Part shown: positions 16,383-24,313 of the stretch, piece after piece
Position numbering within the stretch: the first letter of the stretch is position 1
Layout: the number at the start of each line of letters is the position of its first letter
NCBI GenBank assembly: GCA_003562075.1
Contig: PWWP01000163.1
Coordinates: 1 to 33,876, forward strand
Source of the DNA: Gemmatimonadota bacterium
Lineage (GTDB): Bacteria; Gemmatimonadota; Gemmatimonadetes; Longimicrobiales; Gaopeijiaceae
Reading direction: 5' to 3'
Length of the DNA: 33,876 nucleotides
The notes under the pieces: model-generated
The model's database searches: none
What the model saw: the letters and a program-made list of their open reading frames with translations, nothing else
Told to the model about the DNA's origin: nothing
Translations under genes and position numbers: made by a program

Positions 16383-18232
16383 GTGGAGTGACTCCTGGGA
16401 GCTTGAGGATGCAGGGCAGCTTCGGGTTCAGGTGCCAGATCCAGGGTGAAGGTGGCTCCCCGGCCCAGACGGCTTTCCACGGTCAGGTCAAAGCCCATGA
16501 GTTCGCAGAAGGATCGGGAGATGGCCAGGCCGAGTCCGGTGCCTCCGTGGACCCGGGTGTGAGACGCATCCACCTGTTCGAACGGTTCGAAGATCCGCTC
16601 GAGCCGGTCTGGAGGAATCCCAATGCCGGTATCTGCCACATGGATCTTCTTGGGGGTCCCGTCCTGGGAACTCTCAACATGGAGTCGGACCCCTCCTTGT
16701 TCGGTGAACTTGACGGCGTTCCCCAGAAGGTTCAGGAGGATCTGTTTGAGGCGGCGCCGGTCGGCTTCGATGGGTTCCATTCCGTCGGGTACCTGGGTCG
16801 TGAGATCCAACCCCTTCTTCCGGGCCTGGAACTCCAACGTGTCCACCACTTCCGACACCAGTTCATCCAACTGCACCGGAGTGGGTTGGAGCTCCATCCG
16901 TCGGGCGTCGATCTTGGCCAGATCCAGGATATCCTCGATGAGGGAGAGGAGGTGTTCACCGTTGGCGAGGATTCGTCGCAGATAGTCCTGCTCCCGGTCC
17001 AGAACCTTCCCGTCCAGTCGCTTGTTGAGGATATTGGCAAAGCCAATGACCGAGTTCAGGGGTGTCCGAAGCTCATGGCTCATGTTGGCCAGGAAGGTGC
17101 TCTTGGCCCGAGAGTTTGCTTCCGCCTCCTCCAGGGCCCGCCTCAGCACGCCCTCAACCCGTTTCTGGTTGGTCACGTCGCGGATGATGAGGACCTGAGC
17201 TTCCTGGCCCTGCATGAGCGATTGGACCACCGTGAGTTCCATGGGGAAACGGCTTCCGTCCGACCGACGTCCCTCCAGCTCGACACTGTCGTGGTGATTC
17301 TGGGCGGGAGCCGAGGTTAGGTAGGCGCGGGCCCTCTCCCGCCCGGGCCGGGCTACCAGGTTGAGAACCGGGTCGCCGATGAGCTGAGGAACCGCTACGC
17401 TGAAGAGTTCGGCGGCTCGGGCATTCGCGTCCACGATTCGTCCCCCCCGGAAGATGACGATTCCTTCGAAGGAGGCGTCGGCCAGTCGCCGAAACCTCTC
17501 CTCGCTTTCCTTGACCTGCACCAGGGCATCTTCCAGGGCTTTCCGGGCTTCTTCCTCTCCTTGCCGTGCACGTTCTGTCTGTTGAAGGGCCGTCTCCAGC
17601 TCCAACTGTCGGATTCGCTCCTCCCGTCGGAAGCTGGCCATCCTGTGGGCGCCCCGGATCCGGACGTGGAGGATGACGGAGGCCAGAGCCGTACTTCCCA
17701 GAAGTGCCCCGCCGAAATAGACCCACTCGGGTTCGGCCAGCCTGGGGCCGGCCACCACCACCCACCCTCCCAGGATCAGAGTGGCCATGGCGGCGAACCA
17801 GGCTGCGTCCAGGAAGAGGAGGCCTGTCCCCAGGATCAGGAGGAGCAGGTAGGTGGTCTCCCGGGGCTCCCCCAGCACCTGAAGATGGTGAAGGAGGACG
17901 ACCAGGGTCAGGACCCCTGCAGCCGTGGCCGCCACGTGGGTCCAACCCGGAGAAAACTCCCACCGGATGAGGGCGAAGCGGGACAGGAGGAAAACGAGGG
18001 ACGCACCCACCTTCCCCACCAGGAGGGTGGGCGCGTGGGGCTGACCGGGGAGGGTGGCCTGGGAAAGGGCCAGGATGGCCATGAGGAGGGCCAGCCCCGT
18101 CAGGATGGGGGGAAAGAGTTCGCCCGCCCTCCGGTCCAGGTCCAGGGCCAGCCCCGGTCCACTCCGGCCGCGATACACCGGGAGATCGGAACGGTGCGGA
18201 TCCCGTTCCAGCCAGGTGGCCTGGAAGGTCAC
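16379..18232 (-). CDS. Membrane sensor histidine kinase with PAS domain
   Basis: Inner-membrane kinase of 617 residues. A block of five or six hydrophobic helices spans about 40-192, with little periplasmic loop. A coiled coil follows at about 205-245, then PAS at about 245-358 (FEGIVIFRGGRIVDAN to IIRDVTNQKR), HisKA with NMSHELRTPLNSVIG (His386), and HATPase at about 480-605 (LLGNAVKFT, DTGIGIP, GGTGLGLAI). It resembles hybrid kinases but lacks an attached REC domain; that role falls to the overlapping response regulator. The start is a GTG with GAGGGGG four bases upstream. The 51-base gap to the upstream lipoprotein suggests one transcript: lipoprotein, kinase, regulator. Confidence 0.92.
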   Translation of the reverse strand: MTFQATWLERDPHRSDLPVYRGRSGPGLALDLDRRAGELFPPILTGLALLMAILALSQATLPGQPHAPTLLVGKVGASLVFLLSRFALIRWEFSPGWTHVAATAAGVLTLVVLLHHLQVLGEPRETTYLLLLILGTGLLFLDAAWFAAMATLILGGWVVVAGPRLAEPEWVYFGGALLGSTALASVILHVRIRGAHRMASFRREERIRQLELETALQQTERARQGEEEARKALEDALVQVKESEERFRRLADASFEGIVIFRGGRIVDANARAAELFSVAVPQLIGDPVLNLVARPGRERARAYLTSAPAQNHHDSVELEGRRSDGSRFPMELTVVQSLMQGQEAQVLIIRDVTNQKRVEGVLRRALEEAEANSRAKSTFLANMSHELRTPLNSVIGFANILNKRLDGKVLDREQDYLRRILANGEHLLSLIEDILDLAKIDARRMELQPTPVQLDELVSEVVDTLEFQARKKGLDLTTQVPDGMEPIEADRRRLKQILLNLLGNAVKFTEQGGVRLHVESSQDGTPKKIHVADTGIGIPPDRLERIFEPFEQVDASHTRVHGGTGLGLAISRSFCELMGFDLTVESRLGRGATFTLDLAPEPEAALHPQAPRSHST

Positions 18233-18283
18233 GTCACCCCCTCAGGAGGCGGGTGTCTCCAGCCGCACATCCGGTCTTCTCGA

Positions 18284-19543
18284 TCAGCGTGGCTCCATCC
18301 GGTAGAAGTCGATCCCGGAGGCCTGTTGTCCCACCGGCGCGGAATCCACCAGTTCAAAGGTTTCCAGATCGAAGACGTCTACCTTCCCGGGCTCGGAACC
18401 CACCCCTTCCACACTGATGAAGGCGTATCGGTCGTCGGGCGACAGAGTCACGCCGTGGACGACGGTGGTGGAGGTCGGGGTGACGGCAACCGACTCACCC
18501 GTGGAGAGGTCGAAGAATTCCACTGCGTGACCCTGTTTCAGGGTGGCGACCAGGATCCGATCATCGGATGTTAGGGCGAGATTATAGGGCCCCCGGCCGG
18601 TGGAGAATCGTCGCTCCAGCTCCCAGGAATCGTGATTCACCTCCAGGATCTCGTCCCCTACATTACAGGCCACATAGACCCGGGAACCATCGGAGGTGGG
18701 GACGGCCCAGGTGGGAGAGCAGCTGGCGTCATGGTCGTGTTGTTCCAGGATGGCGTCCTGATCCGGGCGTCGGCCGTCGGGCGCGTGGTCCATGTGATCC
18801 ATGTGGTCCTCGTGGTCCATGTGCTGATCATGGTCCATAGCCAGCTGTGTCGGGATCTCACCGGGTTCGTCCAGATCCACGGAGAAGCGCCGGGATACCT
18901 GAAAGGTCCGGGTATCCACCTCCACCAGTTGGTCGTCCATCATGCAGACCGTGAAGACGAAGTAGCCGGTGGCGTGGGTACGGACACCATGGGGCATGGT
19001 GCAGAGCTCGATCTGGTCCACCTCAACCACGTCCGGCGTGTAGACCACTGACATGGTGGACGGAACCATGGCCCCGTAAAGGTTGAAGTTCACCACGAAA
19101 GCGTAGAGTCCATCCGGCGTCACATCCATGGTGGCGGGAAATCGCCCCAGGAGGATGGGTTCGGCTACCAGGGAGTCTGGGCCGATCTCGAACTTCCAGA
19201 AGTGACCGTCCGGCACCCCATGCCCCGTGGTCATGTAGAGATACTGACCGTCAGGGGAGACGACGAGCCCGTGGGGGCCCTCCACCTCAGTGGGGACTCG
19301 ACCGATGGTGCGCGTCTGCTCCACCTCCATCCCATCGGGACCAAAGCGGACCCGGTGAATCTGGTCTGCCGACTCGGAGCCCACATAGACCCAGTAATCT
19401 GCTTCAGGCGGGGACGAAGTCGACCCTGCCTGAGTTCCGTTCATTCCTTCCGCTGCCGGGGCGTGAGCGGCTCCGCCACCTCCGCATGCAGGAAGGCCCA
19501 TGAAGGTCAGGACAATGAGGATGGAGAGGACGCGGTGTATCAT
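18284..19543 (-). CDS. Beta-propeller lipoprotein with His/Asp/Met-rich loop
   Basis: Predicted lipoprotein of 419 residues with a lipobox at MGLPAC (Cys20) followed by a Gly/Ala-rich linker. The body is a YncE/lactonase-like beta-propeller: GLVVSPDGQYLYM, MDVTPDGLYAFVV, VPTSDGSRVYVACN, LTSDDRILVATL, VTLSPDDRYAFIS. Between blades, residues 237-253 read DHDQHMDHEDHMDHMDH with a His at every third residue; a second HDHD lies near 272. This is a likely metal (copper, zinc or nickel) site. The sequence also has Cys in CTMPHG, VCMMD, CSPT and ACN. The start is the ATG at 19543, with AAGG seven bases upstream and the lipobox at the right distance; a longer in-frame extension lacks these. Function unknown; adjacency to a two-component pair suggests sensing. 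Confidence 0.8.
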   Translation of the reverse strand: MIHRVLSILIVLTFMGLPACGGGGAAHAPAAEGMNGTQAGSTSSPPEADYWVYVGSESADQIHRVRFGPDGMEVEQTRTIGRVPTEVEGPHGLVVSPDGQYLYMTTGHGVPDGHFWKFEIGPDSLVAEPILLGRFPATMDVTPDGLYAFVVNFNLYGAMVPSTMSVVYTPDVVEVDQIELCTMPHGVRTHATGYFVFTVCMMDDQLVEVDTRTFQVSRRFSVDLDEPGEIPTQLAMDHDQHMDHEDHMDHMDHAPDGRRPDQDAILEQHDHDASCSPTWAVPTSDGSRVYVACNVGDEILEVNHDSWELERRFSTGRGPYNLALTSDDRILVATLKQGHAVEFFDLSTGESVAVTPTSTTVVHGVTLSPDDRYAFISVEGVGSEPGKVDVFDLETFELVDSAPVGQQASGIDFYRMEPR

Positions 19544-19658
19544 TTCAGAACCTTGAGCATGGCAGATGCACGCCATGGGTAAAGGGAACAGGAAGAGGAA
19601 ATCTACGGGACGGGCACCAGCATTGGCCACCCCTCGGCCCCCTGTGAGAAGGGTTTGA

Positions 19659-20777
19659 TCAACGGACGATTTCCAGCCTGGGGTTGGGTCGATGCCACCG
19701 TCCCGCCTTGGCCATGGGCTCTCCCTCGACCAGGACGACGTCGGCCGTGAAGTCGTAGGATCCCCGTACCAGTGCTGAGCCCACTCCGTAGGCATCTGCC
19801 GGAATGTCGTTGTCCTCGAAGGCCCGGATCTTCTCTGCGTCGAACCCTCCGGAGCAGATCACTCGCACGTGCTGGAATCCTTCCCGGTCCAGGGCCATTC
19901 TGACCTTCTCCACCAGCCGGGGGTTCACGCCTCGGGGATCGAAGTCTCCCATCTCCCCGAAAAGAGATCGGTCCACCATCTTCTCCGAGGTGTCCAACCG
20001 CACTCCGTAGAGACGGTCGCCCAGGGCCCGAGCGACGTCCAGCGACGTCTTGACGTTGTCGTTCTCGAAGTCCACCAGGGAGATGAGATTCACGTCCTCC
20101 GGCATGTGCCGAGCGAAGGCCTCGGTGGCCGCCGCCGTATCCCCGCCGTAGGCGGCAATGAGGGCGTGGGGGACCGTACCTACGCCCTCCGAACCCCACC
20201 AGGACGCCTGGGCATCGGTGGAGACCCCGATGGCACCGGCCACGTGGGCGGCCCAGCCGTCTCCGGTCTGGACCATCCAGTGGTCGTGTCGAGCCGGGAA
20301 GAACATGATGGGCTTGGGCCAGGCTGCCTCCACCCCCTCCCGGGTCTGCGTCGCGATCCGGGTTCGACGGCCCAGGACCCCCACGTAGAGGGTCTCCAGG
20401 TGAGCGAAGGCGGCGTATGGTCCGGTGATCTCCATCACCGTCTCCCACGGTGCGGCCCGGTCCCCATCCCGGAGACTCCGAACCTCCAGGTCGCTCCAGT
20501 CATACCCATCGGTGAGGCAGAGCTTCAGGATGGCGATGGCTTCGTCGGTGCCGGCCACCCAGGCATCCTTCTTCTGAAAGACCTGCATGGTGACGGAGGG
20601 GTTCCGGCCGTCCGCCAGGAGGACTTCCCGGGTCCGGACGAAATACTTATCCGAGTAGTAGCCATCCTGCATCTTCTCCACGGGGAGCTGGAAGGTCTCC
20701 GGTGGAAGGCGGGATTCGCGTTGGAGGGGGGCCGGAGCCGTGATCGGATCGGCGCCGTGCGCTTGGGCAGAGGTCAT
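19659..20777 (-). CDS. pncB: Nicotinate phosphoribosyltransferase
   Basis: Cytoplasmic enzyme of the NAD salvage (Preiss-Handler) pathway that joins nicotinate to PRPP, usually with ATP hydrolysis, to give nicotinate mononucleotide. The protein has 372 residues, a shorter form than E. coli PncB (about 400). Family features: DGYYSDKYFVRTREVLL near the N-terminus, ETLYVGVLGRRTRIATQ, FFPARHDHWM (region of the catalytic His), LISLVDFENDNVKTSL, GVRLDTSEKM, VICSGGFDAEKI and the C-terminal phosphate-binding YGVGSALVRG. The ATG at 20777 overlaps the stop of the upstream M20-like gene (ATGA) and is preferred over a longer in-frame extension inside that gene. Confidence 0.9.
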   Translation of the reverse strand: MTSAQAHGADPITAPAPLQRESRLPPETFQLPVEKMQDGYYSDKYFVRTREVLLADGRNPSVTMQVFQKKDAWVAGTDEAIAILKLCLTDGYDWSDLEVRSLRDGDRAAPWETVMEITGPYAAFAHLETLYVGVLGRRTRIATQTREGVEAAWPKPIMFFPARHDHWMVQTGDGWAAHVAGAIGVSTDAQASWWGSEGVGTVPHALIAAYGGDTAAATEAFARHMPEDVNLISLVDFENDNVKTSLDVARALGDRLYGVRLDTSEKMVDRSLFGEMGDFDPRGVNPRLVEKVRMALDREGFQHVRVICSGGFDAEKIRAFEDNDIPADAYGVGSALVRGSYDFTADVVLVEGEPMAKAGRWHRPNPRLEIVR

Positions 20778-22198
20778 GGGCTCAGCTCCGGAAGTAGGTC
20801 GTCCTGAAACTCCGGGTGGGGTTGGGGCGTGGATCCTTCTTGAGATCCCGATTCCTCCGACCTCGGTTCCAACATCGCCCCAGGGTCCCCCGTGGAGAGA
20901 AGGATGGCCAGGAGGTAGACGTGCTCCGCCGTTCGCATCATAGCCGGAACGTCCGCCCATTCTCCGGATTGGCCTCGATCCCCTCCCCTGCTCCCTCCCA
21001 ACCCGATGGCTGGGATCCCTCGGGCCACAGCCACGTTCATGTTGGACGAGCCGGCTGGATTGAACGCCGGATCCAGGCCCAGGTGTCGGGCCACCGACTC
21101 AGAGGATCGAACGAGGCGGGAATGCCTGGCCCCGGGGATCTGTCCTCCTGGTATCAGGTGCTCGGGTTCCATGGCCAGCGTGATCCCCGTCTCGCTCGAT
21201 ACCTCGGATAGAATGTTCTGCACCCCTTCCTCCATCTCAGTCACCTGGGGTCCATCCATGGACCGCAGATCCAGGGAGAACCAGCCTTCAGCGGGCTTGT
21301 GGTTGAAGACCTCACCGCTCCGGAGGACGGCCACATTCACTGTGGTTCGGCGTTCCGGATCCTGGAAGGGCCGGGACCACTCCAGAATCCGGTCCACGGC
21401 TCGGGCCAGACCCTGGTTCACATTGGGGAGTCCACCTCCCAGAGAGTGGCCGGGGGGACCCTCTCCTCGGATTCGCCACCAATGAATGGAGAGGGCGCCG
21501 TAGCTGATGGAGCTGCCGTCGCCCAGAATGTCGATGTAGGCCAGGGCTTCATCACCCAGTTCGTCCACCAACTCATGCATCCCGCCCAGCCCGGTTTCCT
21601 CCCGGGCAACGGAGGTGAAGATCAGGTCATGCTCAGGCTCGATCCCCTGTCTCAGGAGGTGGGCCGCTGCCGTGACCATGGCCACGGTCACGGTGGAGGT
21701 ATTGGTCCCAGGGCCCAACACTCGATCGTCCTGGATTCTGGGCGGGTCTTCGGCGGCGCGTTGATGGATGGCCACCGTCTCCAGGTCGTCCAGGGTGGAC
21801 ACGAAGACAATGGCCTTCCCACTTCGACCGGGGATGCGGGCAATGACGTTGGGGGCGTCGGTCACCCGGACCTCTGGAAGGCCCACCGCCTCCAGCTCCC
21901 GAGCGACTCGGGCTGCCCGATCGTGCTCGGATCCGGAAGGGCTTTCGATGGAGGCCAGTTCCACCAGGAGGTGGGCAGCGTAATCGTCATCCCCTCGCAG
22001 CCTCTCAAGGCCGGAAGCCAGCTCCGGATCGTCCAGGATTGCCCTCAACTCAGCTTCCGGAAGGGGCAAGGGCTGCCCTCGGAGATCGGTGGGGGAAGCC
22101 AGGATTGCCGTGAGGAAGATGAGGAGGATCGCGCTGGAGCGGGGTCCTCCTTGCGGGAGATCCGGCTGAAGACAGTGGCGATGGGTCATGGTGCGCAT
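20774..22198 (-). CDS. Exported M20-family metallohydrolase homologue with missing metal ligands
   Basis: Protein of 474 residues with a hydrophobic N-terminal segment (SSAILLIFLTAILAS), so probably exported. The fold follows M20 peptidases: ELASIESPSGSE at the start, REETGLGGM with the Glu-Glu pair (200-201), YIDILGDG, and a dimerisation domain starting HWWRIRGEGPPGHS. Several metal-site residues are absent. The first HxD reads TLD (Thr135), the bridging Asp in GPGxND is Thr (GPGTNT), and the final His expected in GLGGxxxH is missing (GGDRGQSGEW). It may be a non-catalytic binding protein or use an altered site. The start could be the ATG at 22198 or 22189; neither has a ribosome site. It overlaps pncB by four bases. 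Confidence 0.78.
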   Translation of the reverse strand: MRTMTHRHCLQPDLPQGGPRSSAILLIFLTAILASPTDLRGQPLPLPEAELRAILDDPELASGLERLRGDDDYAAHLLVELASIESPSGSEHDRAARVARELEAVGLPEVRVTDAPNVIARIPGRSGKAIVFVSTLDDLETVAIHQRAAEDPPRIQDDRVLGPGTNTSTVTVAMVTAAAHLLRQGIEPEHDLIFTSVAREETGLGGMHELVDELGDEALAYIDILGDGSSISYGALSIHWWRIRGEGPPGHSLGGGLPNVNQGLARAVDRILEWSRPFQDPERRTTVNVAVLRSGEVFNHKPAEGWFSLDLRSMDGPQVTEMEEGVQNILSEVSSETGITLAMEPEHLIPGGQIPGARHSRLVRSSESVARHLGLDPAFNPAGSSNMNVAVARGIPAIGLGGSRGGDRGQSGEWADVPAMMRTAEHVYLLAILLSTGDPGAMLEPRSEESGSQEGSTPQPHPEFQDDLLPELSP

Positions 22199-22428
22199 CC
22201 GAATGGTTTGGGAGTCCCGGAGAGAAGGGGGCTGTCCCGCTTCACCCCTTTGCGGTGGTTGATGACCTGGTTGATCAGGGAGGTTCGTGATTCCTCCAGG
22301 ACGCTGGACCACCCGGTGCCTGGGCGGGTATCCGTGCCCTGCAGCTTTCCAGGTGGCGCTCACCGGACCATGTCCGGGCCCGGGTCGCCTACTATGTCAC
22401 TCAAGTAGAAGAGACGAAAGGAGGAACC

Positions 22429-22857
22429 ATGGCGGTTCGCAAGGCGGAAGCAAAGTGGAAGGGAAGCCTGGCCGAGGGCCAGGGAACGGTGAAGTCCGAG
22501 AGCGGTGCTCTGGACGGGGCATACTCCTTCTCCTCACGGTTCGAGGAAGGGACGGGTACGAATCCCGAGGAGCTCATTGGCGCTGCCCATGCGGGCTGCT
22601 TCTCCATGGCCCTGGCTCATGGGCTGGCCGAGGCAGGGCATGCACCAGAATCGGTCCAGACCACGGCCCATGTCCACCTGGACAAGGTCGAAGGGGGCTT
22701 TTCCATCTCCAGGATTCGGCTGGTCTGTCAGGCCCGGGTACCGGGAATCGACGAGGCCGACTTCCAGGAGCAGGCCGAGGGGGCCAAGGAAGGTTGCCCG
22801 GTCTCCCAGGCCCTGAAGGCGGTGCCCATCGAGCTGGAAGCCACGCTGGTCTCCTGA
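22429..22857 (+). CDS. osmC: OsmC peroxiredoxin-like hydroperoxide reductase
   Basis: Cytoplasmic thiol peroxidase of 142 residues, nearly the length of E. coli OsmC, that reduces organic hydroperoxides. The two catalytic cysteines are Cys57 in GAAHAGCFSMAL and Cys123 in EGCPVSQALK. The family block GTNPEELIGAAHA and LDKVEGGFSI are both well conserved, so this looks like a true OsmC rather than Ohr. An extra Cys100 is present. The ribosome site AAAGGAGG directly ahead of the ATG is the strongest in the window, suggesting high expression. Its promoter must lie in 22199-22428, divergent from the M20-like gene; TACTAT at 22390-22395 is a possible -10 without a clear -35. Confidence 0.95.
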   Translation: MAVRKAEAKWKGSLAEGQGTVKSESGALDGAYSFSSRFEEGTGTNPEELIGAAHAGCFSMALAHGLAEAGHAPESVQTTAHVHLDKVEGGFSISRIRLVCQARVPGIDEADFQEQAEGAKEGCPVSQALKAVPIELEATLVS

Positions 22858-22902
22858 GGAGGTCTGACACGTCTTCCGGGAGCTTTCGGGGGAGAGGGCG
22901 GT

Positions 22903-23033
22903 CATGGGGCCATGGGACTCCACGAATCGTGGCGACATGTTTCCGAATCGTGACGCCGTGGTACAGGAGCGTCGCTCCATGGCCCGGCCCTCCCCCGTCC
23001 CTTGTCTCCGCATCGGGCCTCTTCGATAATCGA
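22903..23033. promoter_or_regulatory. Cluster of dyads and a direct repeat upstream of the CNNM/CorC-like gene
   Basis: The 181-base gap contains CATGG-GG-CCATG (22903-22914), the odd palindrome CACGA-A-TCGTG (22921-22931), a direct repeat CGAATCGTG[G/A]CG at 22923-22934 and 22944-22955 (21-bp period), and TCGAT-A-ATCGA (23023-23033) just before the start codon. The density of short symmetric sites suggests an operator region, but each site alone is short enough to arise by chance. Confidence 0.3.
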
Positions 23034-23038
23034 GGACC

Positions 23039-24313
23039 ATGACCACGCTCGCCTGGGTGCTGGGGATCTCCCTCGCCGTTTCCTTCCTCTGCTCCATCCT
23101 GGAGGCGGTCCTTCTCTCCATCAACCACGCCTTCGTGGCAGTGCTTCAGGAGGGGGGGAGCAGGGCCGGCCTGTTCCTTCAGCGAATGCAGCAACGGATC
23201 GACGAGCCCATCTCGGCGATCCTCACCCTCAACACCATCGCGCATACGGTGGGCGCCGCCATGGGCGGGGGGTTGGCCCTCCAGGTCTTTGGACAAGAGT
23301 GGATGGCTCTCTTTTCAGCGGCCCTCACGCTGGCCATCCTCCTCCTTTCCGAGATCCTGCCCAAGACGTTGGGGGCTACCTACTGGAAGGAGCTGGCTCC
23401 GGCCACGGCCTGGACACTCCAGGCGCTGATCTGGGTCATGAAGCCCATCCTCATTCCACTGGGTCTCTTCTCGAGGGCGATCGCGAGGGAGCGAGCCCAC
23501 CACTCTACCGTCAGCCGCGCCGAGCTGGAGGTTCTTGCCGAGATCGGCCGCCGGGAGGGAACCCTGGCCGAGGAGGAATGGCGGGTCGTTACGAACGTCA
23601 TGAATCTGGATACCGTAACGGTGGGAGAGGTCATGACGCCCCGGACGGACATGGTAGCCGTCGGTGTCGATGCCACCGTAGACGACGCCAAAGCCCTCAT
23701 GCTGGATGAAGGACATCTCCGCGTTCCTGTCCATGAGGGAAGTCTGGACCGGATCACCGGGATCCTTCTGGCCCGTGATCTATGGCAGGCGGATCGGGAG
23801 GGTGTCGGGACCATCAGGGGCATCCTTCGCCCGGCCTACTTCGCGCCGGCTGGTAAGCCGGTGCAGGACCTGCTCATCGAGATGCGACAGCAACGAAGCA
23901 AGATGGTCATCGTCCTGGACGAGTTCGGGGGCACTGCCGGGTTGGCCACCCTGGAAGACCTCATCGAGGAGATCGTCGGCGAGATTCAGGACGAACACGA
24001 AGGTGATGAGCCGGTGGACTTCCAGGAAGCCGAGGGGGGCGCCGTCCGGATCTGGGGCGGGGTGACGCTCCGGGAGGTGAACGAGCGACTGCAACTGGAT
24101 CTTCCCGACGACCAACACGACACGGTGGGCGGGTTCGTCTTCGGGGCACTGAACCGGGTACCGGTGGCCGGCGACGAGGTGAGCCTGGAGAAGGGGGTTC
24201 TTCGGGTGGTGAAGATGCGGGGCCGGAGGGTGGAGTATCTCCGGTACCTTCCCGCTGGTGGGGCGGAGTTGCCGGCCCGAGGGTCGGCCATCAGTGGCCA
24301 CGGCGAGGCATGA
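23039..24313 (+). CDS. CNNM/CorC-type transporter with CBS pair
   Basis: Membrane protein of 424 residues. The N-terminal DUF21/CNNM domain (about 1-150) has four hydrophobic segments, including LCSILEAVLLSI and LLSEILPKTLG, both typical. A CBS pair follows at about 200-330 (VMTPRTDMVAV; RVPVHEGSLDRITGILLARDL; MVIVLDEFGGTAGLATLEDLIEEIVGEI), then a CorC_HlyC domain at about 345-412 (LQLDLPDDQHDTVGGFVFGALNRVP). Relatives export Mg2+ or affect Mg2+/Co2+ resistance; some are mislabelled hemolysins. The ATG follows GAGG closely. The stop overlaps the next start (ATGA), so the oxidoreductase is translationally coupled to it. Confidence 0.92.
   Translation: MTTLAWVLGISLAVSFLCSILEAVLLSINHAFVAVLQEGGSRAGLFLQRMQQRIDEPISAILTLNTIAHTVGAAMGGGLALQVFGQEWMALFSAALTLAILLLSEILPKTLGATYWKELAPATAWTLQALIWVMKPILIPLGLFSRAIARERAHHSTVSRAELEVLAEIGRREGTLAEEEWRVVTNVMNLDTVTVGEVMTPRTDMVAVGVDATVDDAKALMLDEGHLRVPVHEGSLDRITGILLARDLWQADREGVGTIRGILRPAYFAPAGKPVQDLLIEMRQQRSKMVIVLDEFGGTAGLATLEDLIEEIVGEIQDEHEGDEPVDFQEAEGGAVRIWGGVTLREVNERLQLDLPDDQHDTVGGFVFGALNRVPVAGDEVSLEKGVLRVVKMRGRRVEYLRYLPAGGAELPARGSAISGHGEA

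Noticed and set aside
22256-22275. Direct repeat TGGTTGAT at 12-bp spacing upstream of the M20-like gene
   Set aside because: Only eight bases long and without dyad symmetry; likely chance.
21299-22408. Long plus-strand open frame opposite the M20-like gene
   Set aside because: Low-complexity Gly/Gln/His-rich translation with no motif; the minus-strand frame carries a recognisable M20 scaffold and signal segment.
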